DNA of 64,000 bases from Apiotrichum sp. Y4204. Lineage: Eukaryota; Basidiomycota; Tremellomycetes; Trichosporonales; Trichosporonaceae. This document shows positions 46,226 to 58,295 of this stretch, one piece after another. The stretch lies in the NCBI GenBank assembly GCA_025531455.1, contig JAMYHL010000030.1:405713-469712 (forward strand), written 5' to 3'. Positions within the stretch are counted from its first letter, which is position 1. Each line of letters opens with the position of its first letter. The notes under the pieces were generated by a model. That model saw only the letters and a program-made list of their open reading frames with translations, made no database searches and was not told the DNA's origin. Both the position numbers and the translations under genes were made by a program.

Positions 46226-48613
46226 TTAGATAGCCTCACACTGGCGCTTGAGCCATGCCAGTGCGCGCTCATCACCGAACGCCTCGAGTTTGGGGGCGAC
46301 CTTCTGCAGTACCTCGGAGTGGTACTCGTTGATCCAGTCGCGCTCGGATGGGGAGAGAAGGGACTTGTCAATCAGGCTGGTCTGGATTGGGCACTACGGG
46401 TGTCAGCCTATCGATTCAGAGGTGGAAGGGTCATGGACTAAGGGAAGTCCGATGAACAGCTCAATGGGGCAGATCAAATCTTTGTGACTAACCATTGTGA
46501 AGTTCTCGAACTGGAGGTAGATCTTGTTGCCAAAGTTGTTCGGCGTCTGGGCATTGCGCACGACAACCACGCTCTCGATGCGGATGCCAAACTTGCCGTC
46601 GGCGTAGTACCCGGGCTCGTTCGAGATAACCATGCCCTCAACCATGCCAACCTCGTTGTACGCCGGACGGGGACCGACTCCTTGCGGACCCTCGTGGACG
46701 TTCAGGAAGTGGCCAACGCCGTGTCCAGTACCGTGACTATTATCAGCTATTGCGTCGTGTGGCCAGCTCACCGGTAGTCAAGACCATCCTGCCAAAGCGG
46801 CCGACGGGCGACAGTGTCAAGCACAAAGCCAGTCGTTCCCGAAGGGAATACCATGGTGTCAAGCGCAATGTGGCCCTGAAGCACGCGTGTGAATGCGCGC
46901 TTCTCCTCATCAGTCGGAGTACCGAAATGCTGTCACAGTCAGTGTGGAGCTTAATCTACACTAGAGGCGACTCACAAGGGTGCGCGTCACATCCGTAGTG
47001 CCGTCCATGTACTGGGCGCCAGAGTCGCACAGGTAGATCTGGTTTCGGTCGATGACGGCGCTACCCTGCTCCGGTGGAGAGTAGTGGATAACGGCGGCGT
47101 TGGCGCCGGTCGACGAAATGGTATCAAACGAGAGACCCTTGAACAGCTCGTTCTCACTGGTCAAGTCAGTAGGAGGTATAGCAGCATCTTCACACGTGAC
47201 AAGCAGGACTCACGAGCGGAACTTCTCCAGCACTGAAGCGGCATCAAACTCAGTCCACTGCTCGCCCTTGCCGAGGACCTCCTCAAGCCAGGAGAAGTAG
47301 CGGACGAGAGCAGCACCATCACGGATGTGGCAGCGGCGGAAGCCCTCAATCTCAGTCGCGTTCTTGCGCGCCTTGGCCTCCTCGACCATCGAGCGGCGGA
47401 CCTCGACAAACTCATCGCCGATCGCGCTGGCCACAGCCCAGCTTGTCTTGTTACCGATAATGACCTTGTCGGTCTTGACAATCTTCTCCTTGGGCTCTTC
47501 GGGCTTGTCGGTCGGAGCGGGCTGCGGGGGGGGAGGAGTGGGTGCGGGAGGAGGCGCGGGCGGCTCGGCAGCGGCGGCGGCCGCCTCGGCCTTCTTCTTC
47601 TCCTCAGCCTCAGCCTTCTGGGCAGTAAGAAGGCCGCGCCAGCTGTCCAGAGCAGTCCAGACCTGAGCGTAGTCGAGCACGGCGACGCGGTTCGCTTGCA
47701 AGTACTCGCGAACCTCGGCCGGCAGGGACGCAAGCTGACAGAAGAGGGTGCAGTCGTGAGGAGTGACGATCGCGTACGCGAAGAAGACGGGGTTGTAGGG
47801 AATGTCGCTGCCACGCAGGTTAAACAACCACGCAACCTCGTCGAGGGCGCTAATGACCGTGCCGGGCGAGCCTATCTTTGCAAGCTTGTCGCGCAGCTTC
47901 TTGAGTTTGGTAGAGACGCTCTCGCCGGCGTACTCGTCACCAAGCCGGAAGATGGGGTTTGTCGGACGCGGAGGGCGGTTGCCGTTCCAGACAATGTCGA
48001 CAAGGTTGTCCGCGATGGGAACAAGGGCACGGGTAGGATCCTTCTCAAGCGCCTTGAGGAGGGGTGCCGCCTCAGACTGCGAAATGACGTGCGGATCAAT
48101 ACCAATGCGAGTCGTCGGGCCAGTCTCCTGTTTGTCAGTGAAGATCCAAAAGGGGCACATACTTTGAGCCACTGGGACCACGTCGGCGTCTCGGGTAGGC
48201 CAGCCTTCATAAGCGTCCACCTGTGTGTCAGCTTATCAGCCATGGTCGCACGTACTCCTCGCCGAGCTCCTTGGAGGCCTGCAGGAAGTAGCGGCCATCA
48301 GTCCAGCAGAGCGCCTCCGTCTGCGTGACCACAGCGGTACCTGCTGAGCCGAGAAAGCCGCTGATAAAAGCACGGCGCGCATCACACGGCGCGAGGTATT
48401 CGGACGAGTCTGGAGTGAGCTGCCAGTAGGCCGAGCAGGTCAAGTGCCCTGGTACGCACGAGCATCTTCAGTGGGAACGACACTGTCTGTCAGCGCTCTT
48501 CCTCCGCTGGAGAAGACTCTCTTCCCTGCTGCAACGTACTAGACACCTATGTTGCGCTCGCGCATAAGGTCTCGCAAGGCAGAGAGCCTAGCGCGAGCAT
48601 CGAGGGCAGCCAT
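46226..48613 (-). CDS. Xaa-Pro aminopeptidase P
   Basis: Metallopeptidase of the M24B family that removes an N-terminal residue preceding proline, probably cytosolic. Nine exons on the minus strand (48613-48540, 48482-48460, 48409-48256, 48220-48163, 48127-47214, 47156-46976, 46929-46772, 46736-46493, 46393-46226) give 657 residues. The creatinase N-domain begins [22 protein letters not shown]. All five metal ligands are present at the spacing known from human XPNPEP1: Asp452 and Asp463 in [16 protein letters not shown], His526 in HGTGHGVGH, Glu560 in NEPGYY and Glu574 in the ENF motif. Unusual is a low-complexity insertion of about 45 residues before [13 protein letters not shown] ([19 protein letters not shown] and more prolines). 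Exon 2 is only 23 nt. It is convergent with QNS1. Confidence 0.95.
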
Positions 48614-51600
48614 CACGTTGCGAAGTACGGGAGTTCGCCGGAAAATGGTGGAGGTGTCGGTAGTTCAAGTAAGCAGAAAGAGACACTCCGGGAGATGCTG
48701 GGAGAAGTGTCGAGCACAGTGGGAATGGAAGAACCAGGGGGTGGGGGTGTGGATGTGGATTGTTCGCTGACGGATGGCGCAACTGACAACAACAATGGCC
48801 TTTTGAAGCACGGTTCACATGAGGCCGTGAGGGCTGCGCGTACTGCTGGGGGAGGGCCAAAGGTGGAGGTGTTCCACTCTGGTCACTTGACCACTCCCAG
48901 TCCCAGTCCCTCGTTCCAGCATTCCATCAACAACCTTGCTCGTCCATCCGTTATCTCAATCTCCATCGGCGCTTGCTCCCTGGATAGAATGCGCATCATA
49001 GGGGACGATGCAAAGCTAGACAGACAGAGCAGCATGTGCTTGGCGCTTAGCAGCGGAGTAGCATGTCTTGTGGAGACTATTTCCGTTCCTATCTTTGCCT
49101 CCTGACATTGCTCTCGCACCTGCACATGTTCTGTCATTCGGAGGATCGGAGTGAGAGCGAGCGTAGCTAGTTGCCGCTGGCTGCTAGCTGGCTTACGGGT
49201 TACTGGCTGTCTTGTCGTGCCAGGTGGACGCTCAAGGTCCTCGGAAGCTCACAAATCATGCATGCGTCGCAACTTGTGCATGTGGGGCGCCTCGGAGATG
49301 TCCGTCGCCGGCCGGCACTCGCGCTCAGTGCAGACAACTGATGTCTCGATTATGTAAGTAACTCCTACGATCGACACTACTGATGCGATCTTGCACCATC
49401 TCTGTTGTAGAATTGTTGTGATGTACGCGTATTCCTGCACAGAGGGCTAACTCGGTAACTGGGGCTAGCTGAGAGCACACGACGTTCCCCAACAGACCAC
49501 CTGGTCAGCCAAAGGTTCTGCTTTGGCCCTACAGTCGATCGCCCTGGCTAGCCAGCGACGAGCCAGGTCGGTTTGCATTCTCCGGCCGCGTTGCCCGGCC
49601 TCTTTTAGAAGATAATGGGGTTGCTGTTCGATCTCACAAGAGTCCCAGCAGAAATTCATCGCTTTATTTTGATACATCTGAACCAAGCTATACAAAGGAC
49701 ACCACATCTGCCCTGTTGATATCAGCAAGTGTTCACCGTCAGGTTAGCAGCGAAAAGAATACAGGAGGGGATATCGAGTGGTATCAGGAGAAAAAAGATT
49801 GAAGCCTGACCCCAGCTATGAAGCCGGGATTCATAATTTTCAGTGTGTGTTAAAGCATCATGCGAGCGCGAACTGCGTTTGCGCGTGTGTAGCCTTAATG
49901 GAAGGGGGAGAAAGTCACTCACAGTATCTATTGCAATGGAGCTGGGTGAGGTGGTCGAGTGTACAGAAGTGAGCAAGAAGAGAACAACAAAATGTCAAAC
50001 AGAAATGGAAAGAAGGAGGAAGACTGGACAAAAAAAAGAGTGAAAAAAGGACGGAATGAAATCGTGCCTATTTTTCCGATTTTCCGTTGTTAATTTTGGG
50101 TGCACTTGGGTGCGAGAGTGTGAGAGATCGTGCGAGATATGCTAGATGCCATACGCGAACGCGAATATGCGGGACATTCGCAGACACGCGAGACAGCGCT
50201 AGGCGTTAGGCAGCGCACCGCTAACCGTGCTTGCCTACAGACGTGCAGATGCGCGAGACGCGTAGACCAGGCTGCAGGCTGCGCTGGGCTGCAGGCCACT
50301 ACAGACAGGATGGGGACCTGCGCTCTACCCACTGCGGCCTTCGCAGATACCGATGCGTGCCTGCGCAGGCCAGTAGAGTTGCATGTTGCACGGTTCTAGC
50401 CACTTTAAATGCTCAGTCACGATCTTGTCATCGGTGGTGAGCATGGTGGGTGCCCATTTGAGACATCGCTCCTCTCTCCAGACATGACCGAACATGCCGA
50501 GCATGCATCATCGCGCTCAACTCAATGTCATTGTTCTTTGATGCTAATCTAGACTGACCATGTTGACCTGTAATCTACATGGTGCTAGTCAATGCCAAGT
50601 CAAAGCTAGTCTTCCTTTACTCGTTCTAGTCGCCTGTTCCATATCCGCCACAATCTGGGGGGTGGTCCCGCTCACCATCAACCTCCCGATCAACCTCCCG
50701 ATCCCGATCCGAATCTCGGGATGCAGATCGAGCCTTGAGGCCTTGAGTTTCTGGCGGATTCTGGCTTGGAAGGGCTTCTGAGTTTCTGAGCTCTGAGCGC
50801 AGATCTGCCGGCGCCGGCCGAGAGTGGACGGGCCCCCTATATCGCCAGAGTGGCCAACATGCCCACACACGATCCGCACTATCCGCCCGGGCGACCCAGT
50901 CCGGGATTTTGGCCCACGTTGATCATTCACTACCAGCTACTACCGAGTTATCGATCAACACAGGGCCGCCCGCCCTCCCACTGCTCGATTGGTCAACTGG
51001 CCAACTGGTCGACAGACAGATGCATCGACCCGTGTCATTAATAGCACTGCGCTGCTCCCTTGCTTTACTTCGTTCCATGTAGTATCTATATCTGCCCTTC
51101 ACCGATTCTGTAAGGCGCTCCTCCCCACAGTGATCAGTGACAATCTGGGGAGAGATCAATGAACGAACGTGCGCGATTTAAGCGCAGGTACCTCTCGCCC
51201 ACGCATACAAGAATAGCGTTTCGGGTTCTCTGCGGAGATGCCTCGCCTCCCGCAAAGATCACCAATTTAGACTTCGACTCCACAGTAGAGTGTATGTACA
51301 GTAGGCACGGTCCTGGCGTGGAATGGTACTACTCCTACTGTTGATGGTGGTCTCTTGGCAAAAGGAGTGACCTCATCTGACCGACATCAAGAGGATTACG
51401 AGACGGAGTCGCGGAGTGACAAAGGGGGCATCATCGAACCACTCGCACTAGCCCTCTCGGCCCCGGATTGTCTGCAAAGCATGCAACCAAGCCACCTGCG
51501 ACCTGATCTGAACTTGTCCGCACGTCCGCCCTCGCACGTGTTTGACCAAGTCCGCAGGAAGCACAGCTACTGGCCACCGGTAGTTACTGGTATACTTGCC

Positions 51601-53004
51601 TGGATTTGCACGAGCCGCGACCGTCTCCCCGCGGGACGATGAAACAGCGAGACCGTCAGCGATCAGTCAAGATGCAAGAAGCTAAGGGGGAGATAGTGGC
51701 GCCAACAGCCGTCGGTGGGGCCGACAGCCGTGGCCTGACCCAGTCCAGACTAGAGATTGAAAGAAAAGCCATTGCCTGTTGGCCACTGCTGCTCTGACAC
51801 AGCGTTGCTCATTTAGCCCACCGGCAGCGACTGGCCGCCATTTCCCATATTCCCATCATCCTTCATCGCATCAACGACATTGCGCTTCGTGCCTCCCGCT
51901 CTCGCTCGCTCACTCTCACTCTTACTCTCACCCTCCTTCCACACCCAACCGTCTGTTCGAATCGCCCACCCATAACGCTCAAACGCATCTATCTCCCAAT
52001 CACTGGATCACCTCATCGTTGTAAACAGGACGCCTCAACTGTGTACCCCGTGGCGTCTGTGGCGTTGTCATTGTCCCTCATCTTTCACCATCTTCCACCT
52101 CTCCCCATCGGCCATTGAACCTGTTACATTTCGCGTGTCGCCTGTTGACCCCCCTCCAATAACTGCGAACGCTTCCAGGAACTGCCCGGCTTTCTTTCCG
52201 TGGCGTGAACGACAGTATCAACATACCATCTTGGGCTGAACGACGGCTGATCTTTAATAGACATCGGATTGGTGTGTGTTGCTTGCAACACTACCAGTCG
52301 TTGTCGGCAATCTCGCTCTCAATCTTTGCCCAGTGCGCTCAGCGCCCCGTGCCTTGTTTGATCCTCCCCTCCACTGTAACCAACTGTTACACGTAAGACC
52401 ACGCGACTTTCGAGCAGAGTCATTCACCGGAATCTTGGTGCACACCCATTTTTTTTTTCTTTGTTTTTACAGTGATTCCCACTGGCCACTGGGCGGGGGG
52501 GCGGCTGATTACAACTGGGCACTGTGCGACTAGACTTAGGCTGTGAAAGCTAATAAGCTATAAACTAGGCTAGGCCGGGCTGGGGCTTGGGCTTGCATCC
52601 ACTCTGGAACACACTCTTTGGCTCTCTCTCTGTGTCGCTCTCGTCCAATTGTCCATCCCACTTTACTGCTACTGCCACTACCACTTTTGCTCGGTCATCC
52701 CTACTTCGGTCGTCGTCATCTTCTCCTCACCTCTCCACACCCCCCCCTCACCACACAACTCAAAACCTCTCTCACCACCGTCGCACTCGCAATTCTTTCG
52801 AGTTGCACCACCCCAACGCCCCCCCTCCCCCCTTTCCATCCAACACCTCCCCGGCCCCACTCTTCAAAATCGCGCACACCGCATTCCTGTATAATTAGCT
52901 CTGCGCATCGATATCTGCTCAGCACTACCGGCTTCCTCTTTTACCACCCATCCATGGTCACTCTTACAGTGTAATCGTTCATCTCGTGTCCCCGCTCAGA
53001 CGCC
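48614..53004. other. gene-poor intergenic stretch
   Basis: About 4.4 kb without a recognised gene. The left end holds the aminopeptidase promoter. From about 52600 to 52960 the plus strand becomes C/T-rich, probably the leader of the cyclin gene at 53005. Several short copies of ACTGGCCAC-like sequence occur between 51560 and 52490. Frames of up to 118 codons in the C/T-rich part lie in overlapping frames and lack coding character. Confidence 0.5.
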
Positions 53005-54615
53005 ATGACCGACCAGCGCGGCGGGGCTTCCTCCTCCACACCACAATCGGGGTCCGCAGTCGCGTCGGCATCGGCATCATCCGCATTGGCGTCGGCGACG
53101 GCGACGGCGTCGGCATCGGCATCGGCATCCGGATCAGCCTCTGCCGCATCCTCACTTCCAGAGTCTGCATCAGTTGGCCTGGGATTTGATCCCCATGGCA
53201 CCGGCGTCTCTGCAGCACCGCACACTCAGACGTCGAGTGACAAACCAGAGCTCCCGTGGGCTTTCATTGATTGTCCTTCCGATATCCTCGTTATTCTTAT
53301 CGCCCACATGCTGGACCTTCTGTGCCAGCACAATGATCAGGTTGTCCTAACACCGGACGCGTTGACGCGCTTCCATTCGCGTGCGCCACCGAACATTACA
53401 GTCATAGACTACCTAAGACGCATCGTTAAATACACAAATTTGGAGGTGAGCTGGCAAGCATCGTGGTGTGGCCGAACCCGTGTGGCTGACCTCAGAAAAT
53501 CCCCCTTTTGTCACTCCTGGCGTACATCGACCTTACCTGTCAGAACTTACCAACCTTCACTCTCTCTTCGTTAACCGTCCACCGTTTCCTGATCGCGGGT
53601 GTGACGGCCGGATCCAAGGCGCAATGTGATGTGTTTTGCACCAACTCACACTATGCCAAGGTCGGCGGCATCAAGGTCGGCGAGCTCAACTCCCTTGAGC
53701 GTGAATTTCTCCGTGTCACGGGCTGGGCACTTTGTGTACGTTATCATTTTTCATGTTGTTGCTTTTCATTTGGCGCGATGCGTCGTGAATGAGCGCAAGT
53801 GGTGTTCGATGGGGCAGAATGCTGATGAAGTGCAGTGCAACGCGGATCTTCTACAGAGATATTACACCTCGCTCATTTCATCCCACGGCGGATATCGTCA
53901 GGCAGTCGAACCCGCGGTCTCACCTTTCCAGGCTTTCCCTGATGCAGGTAAAGCTGCACCAACTGATTCTAACCCGACGACTCCGGCGGGGGTTGATGAA
54001 GACGGTGACGAGGCGATGGCGCGAGGATCGGACTATGGATCTGGCGACGAAGCCGAAGAGGACGATGACGACGAGGACGATGAGGAAGACGCCGATGTCA
54101 ACGGCGGGATTGCCTCCCAGACAACTCCAACCCCGGGGTCAGCATCGGCACTCCCAGCGGGCGATCGAGGGCGAAGCCGGGCGCGCGGCGATACGATGGA
54201 TGTCGACTCTCCAGAAGTACGTGCCGCTCGAACAGCTGCATCTCCAGCGACAGCAGCTGCCCCCGTGCCAGCGCTCCCAGTGCCAGCTCCAAACCGACGT
54301 TCAATGTCAGCTGAGCGACCCACTGTCGGGACTGCACGAGGTGCATTAAAACAGTTCGTTGGTGGCATTTTCCGACGAAACGAAACAGTGCCAACTACCG
54401 GTCCGAGTCCCGAGAAACGCCTGAGGTCCCAACCGTTGGGCCGGAGCTCTTCGGCGACGACATCGCCTGCTGTTGCACCATCGACCGATACGCCCAAGCC
54501 CTTGACACCACGGGTCCGCACCCGGGATGAGCGCAGTGTCGACAGTTTACGAGGAGCGTCGCCGGCTGCCCCAGTCGCGTTGGATGACGGCAAGCGGCGG
54601 GCGCGTGTCGAATGA
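53005..54615 (+). CDS. Pho80-type cyclin (partner of a Pho85-like kinase)
   Basis: Probable regulatory cyclin of a Pho85/CDK5-class kinase, which in yeasts controls phosphate and nutrient signalling. Three exons (53005-53445, 53496-53735, 53836-54615) give 486 residues. Residues 15-50 are a Ser/Ala low-complexity run. The PHO80 cyclin box covers about 90-250: FIDCPSDILVILIAHMLDLL, FHSRAPPNITVIDYLRRIVKYTNLE, LLSLLAYIDL, LTVHRFLIAGVTAGSKAQCD and NSHYAKVGGIKVGELNSLE, then REFLRVTGWALC. The HYAKVGGI...ELN.LE element is diagnostic. The C-terminal half is disordered: an acidic block GDEAEEDDDDEDDEEDAD and Ser/Pro/Thr stretches with many SP and TP sites. Which Pho85 cyclin class it serves cannot be told from sequence alone. 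Confidence 0.9.
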
Positions 54616-55340
54616 GATTGGAGATGGAGACGTCGCGGCGTAGGCAGATTGGTCCCAGCATTGCTTTCATCCCAGCACTTCACATATACCCAGCACTCGC
54701 GCGCACATTGCAGGCACATTGCTTCTCAGACTTGGATCTCACATCACAATGCGTACCCAACCCCCGGCGAACCCAGTTTGTCAACATTTCTTTCATCGTT
54801 CGTGCCCAGCCCATCCTTAGATCGTTGTATCAGGTAGTAGCAACCTATGTCAATCAACATGGCTCTCATGTGAATGGGACAGTGTGGTGCATCAGACTAG
54901 GTGGTCAACGCTCGATGGGTAGACGCTACTGCGAACCTGATCTGCAATTGGCGCTGTGCGCCCGATTCTCGCAGTGCACAGCCACATGCAGACACCCCCA
55001 GATCACTCCCTCACACTCATGCAACACCTGCGTTTACCGCGACACGTTGCGCACATCAGCTTAACGGTTCTTTAACGAAGGGCAGTCTTACATGTAAGTC
55101 ATGTAAGTCCACCTGTTACCTCTTTAAGTCGCGCCTTTTTGAACTGCACCCCCAGACGTCACTGTTCAAATCGTTACATGTCTCCACTGTCAACTAACTG
55201 TCCGACTCATGGTCCATGGATGTAATGACGTATAGGAGAAACAACAAGGCTACCGAATTATCTATGAAAGGGAGAGATACACTATGACTGGGTCTGCTAC
55301 TGCTACCAACTTCTGTTCAACTTTTGGGACGGAGGGACAT
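54616..55340. other. convergent 3' flanks of the cyclin and RNR2 genes
   Basis: No gene is recognised in 725 bases between two convergent stop codons. Confidence 0.5.
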
Positions 55341-56746
55341 CTAGAAGTCCTCGTCGAGGGTGAAGGCCCGCTTGGCGGATGCCTCCTCGGACGACTGGCC
55401 GATGGCCTGGTTGACACCAGACTTGGCATATGCCGACACGCGCGACTCGAAGAAGTTGGCCTTGCCTTGCAGAGAGATCATCTCCATAAAGTCGAAGGGG
55501 TTCGTCGAGTTGTAGATCTTGTCGTTGCCAAGGGCGACGAGCAGGCGGTCGGCGACGAACTCAATGTATTGGCACATGAGACCAGCGTTCATACCGATGA
55601 GCGACACGGGGAGCGCCTCGGTAAGGAACTCCTGTTCAATCTTGACGGCCTCGCGGATAATCTTCTCAATGAGGTTGGGGTGCGGGCGACGGCGGAGATG
55701 GGTGAAAAGCAGACAGGCAAAGTCGGTGTGAAGACCCTCGTCACGCGAGATGAGCTCGTTGGAGAAAGTGAGGCCGGGCATGAGGCCACGCTTCTTGAGC
55801 CAGAAGATCGAGGCAAACGAGCCAGAGAAAAAGATACCTTCGACGGCGGCGAACGCAATGAGGCGCTCAGCAAAGGACGAGCGCTCGTCGGAAATCCAAC
55901 GGAGCGCCCAGTCGGCCTTCTTCTTGATGCAGGGGATGGTCTCGATGGCCTTGAAGAGGTACTGCCGGCGGGCGTTGTCACGAATGTAGGTGTCGATGAG
56001 GAGAGAGTAGGTCTCGGAGTGAATGTTCTCCCTGAACAAGGTCAGCCATTGTCATGTGAAGCGCCACGCGTTGAGAAGACCTCCAGCATTGGTACTCACA
56101 TCATGATCTGGAAACCGTAGAAGGTCTTGGCCTCGGCAATCTGGACCTCGGAGCAGAAGCGCTCGACGAGGTTCTCATTGACAATGCCGTCGGACTGCAC
56201 ATGTCAGCTTGGGATCCAAGGTATGATTGCTAACTCACGGCAGCAAAGAAGGCAAGGACGTGCTCAATGAAGTAGCGCTCGTTGTCGTTGAGTTTGTTGT
56301 CCCAGTCGTGGAGGTCAGGAGCGAGGTTGATCTCCTCAGCAGTCCAGAACGAAGCCTGAGCCTTCTTGTAGAACTGCCAGATCTGCGGTGTCAGCATGAT
56401 ATCCAACATTCGAAAAAAGGGCATACGATCACGGCCAGCGACATATGACACGTACCTCGCGGTAGCGGATAGGGAAGAGCACAAAACGGTCGTTCGACTC
56501 CTTGAGAATGGGCTCATCCTCCTGCTCGCAGTGAATGTCACCAACAAAGCGCTTGCGAAGCTCGGCATCAGTGAGCTTGGGCTCCTGGATGACGACCTTC
56601 TTGACGGGAGCGGCGCCATCGGCCTCGGCGGCAGCGGCAGCCTTGAGCTTAGCCATGAGGTTGGGCTCTGCGGACTTTTTCGGCGTGTTGATGTCCATGT
56701 TCTGGAGGGCGGACGCGGCGACCTTGGACGGAGTGACGGTGGCCAT
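55341..56746 (-). CDS. RNR2: ribonucleotide reductase small subunit (R2)
   Basis: Carries the diiron-tyrosyl radical used by class Ia ribonucleotide reductase to make deoxynucleotides. Four exons on the minus strand, 56746-56456, 56382-56239, 56194-56100 and 56031-55341, give 406 residues. Sequence landmarks are [24 protein letters not shown], the ligand region [37 protein letters not shown] with the predicted radical tyrosine at about residue 185, the second ligand helix [14 protein letters not shown], and the C-terminal tail FTLDEDF that docks to the large subunit. The 45-residue N-terminal extension is disordered. It is divergent from MSH6, and the shared upstream region is rich in ACGCGT. 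Confidence 0.97.
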
Positions 56747-57072
56747 TGTGGTTTGGTAGTGGGAGAAGGAGCAGGAGCAAGGGCAAGGGTAGACTGATTA
56801 AGAGAAGACGGCAAAGTCTAGCGTAGCTTGCACGCAAGAGAGGATAGTGTTCAGAGGACAGACGCGTGTGGTGGAAATGAGAGGATATGAGAAGATGAGG
56901 AAAGAGTAAGAGAGGATAATAACGCGACGCGACGAGGTGTATATATATGTGTGTGTGTGAGTGTGTGCAGTTACAGTACGTGTGGGGAGTAGGGTGGGAA
57001 AGCAAGGGGGAACGCGTCGTGTTGATGCAACGCAATGTACAGAGCGAAAAAAGCAGACGCGCGCGGTGCGAA

Positions 57073-57074
<2 letters not shown>

Positions 57075-57122
<48 letters not shown>
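57075..57122 (+). repeat. G48 homopolymer
   Basis: Forty-eight consecutive G residues on the plus strand. True length may differ, since homopolymers are often mis-sized in assemblies. Confidence 0.85.
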
Positions 57123-57123
<1 letters not shown>

Positions 57124-57140
57124 GGTGGGGAGGGAGGCGA

Positions 57141-57142
<2 letters not shown>

Positions 57143-57188
<46 letters not shown>
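57143..57188 (+). repeat. G46 homopolymer
   Basis: Forty-six consecutive G residues, 20 bases after the first tract; the linker between them is itself G-rich (TGGTGGGGAGGGAGGCGAGA). Confidence 0.85.
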
Positions 57189-57189
<1 letters not shown>

Positions 57190-58295
57190 AGAGGAGAGGG
57201 CGGTCTGTGTGACGCGCCTCGTATCAAATGGCACACACACACATCCCATGTACCCAGCCTGCTGTATTTGCCTCTTTTGGCACAAATCGATGAGGCGCGT
57301 CACGCACCACACTCATCTCACACCCATACACAGCACACAGCACAGATGCACACGCAAAGGGCCGCAAGCGCTGAACCGACGCGCTCTTTTTTCCCCCTTT
57401 TTTTTGCACGAGCTTGAATTGACCAGGGGCAAATGTAATGTTTGCCGGCCAGCCATTGCCCTCTGCTCCCATGCCTTGTCGGCCGGAACGCATGCGTTTG
57501 AGTGGCTAATGGTCACGTGATAAACCGCGCCTTGGCGGTGATCCAGCATTCTGGTTGGTCAGTCCCCAAAATGGACCCCCGAAAGAAAAATAATAAAAGC
57601 ACGACGCGTCAACCTTCGTCAACCACCATGGTAATTACATAATCAAACTACCCTGGCCCAGCCATCTGCTTTCCCACCTTTCCCACACCCCTTCGGATGG
57701 GCTCACCCGACTTGAGGCCCAGTGCGCTGGTTGCGCCAGAGCTGCCCTTTGTTAATGACGTTGTGTCATTGTGTGCTTTTGCAGTACAGGTGTGCACAAG
57801 GTGCAAAGCAACGCGACGCGTTCTCTCCTATTCTGCCCCTATTCTGCCGATTTACCACTTGGTCACAACTCTCACATCACGACGCTCCGTGCAGACGCGA
57901 CGCGTTCCTCGAGGACCAAGCACGGCGCCCACAACGCGTGGTCCACCCGACCAGACTGTCCGACGCCCGACTGTTAGCTGTTAGGGTACTCCCTCGTTTT
58001 TGGTTCCATCCTCCTCGTTGTTCATTTGTGACCTGGTTACCAATTTGGTATCGAAAGATTTCAACGCGTCCGACGTCCGACGCGCCGCGTTCAAGAGTGT
58101 ACCCAGTTGAGTATACCCTTGTTCTCCCATGCCGGGGATTGCTTTCCTCTTCACATCGGAACATCGGCCGACATTGTCATTGTCATTTCTTTCTCCTTGA
58201 GACCAGGCAAACGACCACCCCCCTTGACCCCTTCATCGTCCTTTGTCATCCTTCACATTCCAAACCATCACTCACTTTTCAAGTCTTACGTCGTC

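Larger units (their letters stand above)
56747..58295. promoter_or_regulatory. divergent RNR2 / MSH6 regulatory region with seven ACGCGT boxes
   Basis: ACGCGT occurs at 56862, 57012, 57604, 57816, 57900, 57934 and 58064, seven times in 1.2 kb. Elsewhere in the window I count roughly one per 3 kb. ACGCGT is the MluI cell-cycle box bound by MBF-type factors before S phase in ascomycete yeasts, and both flanking genes are S-phase genes. The region also holds a TATATATA plus (GT)n patch at 56938-56968, about 190 bases from the RNR2 start, and two long G tracts. No coding sequence is supported here. Confidence 0.6.

Noticed and set aside
47327..48328. 333-codon plus-strand frame
   Set aside because: It is antisense to aminopeptidase P, whose metal ligands and exon phases are all accounted for.
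55284..56120. 278-codon plus-strand frame
   Set aside because: It is antisense to RNR2.
56947..57520. Poly-Gly or poly-Pro proteins across the G tracts
   Set aside because: They are translations of the homopolymers in every frame, not genes.
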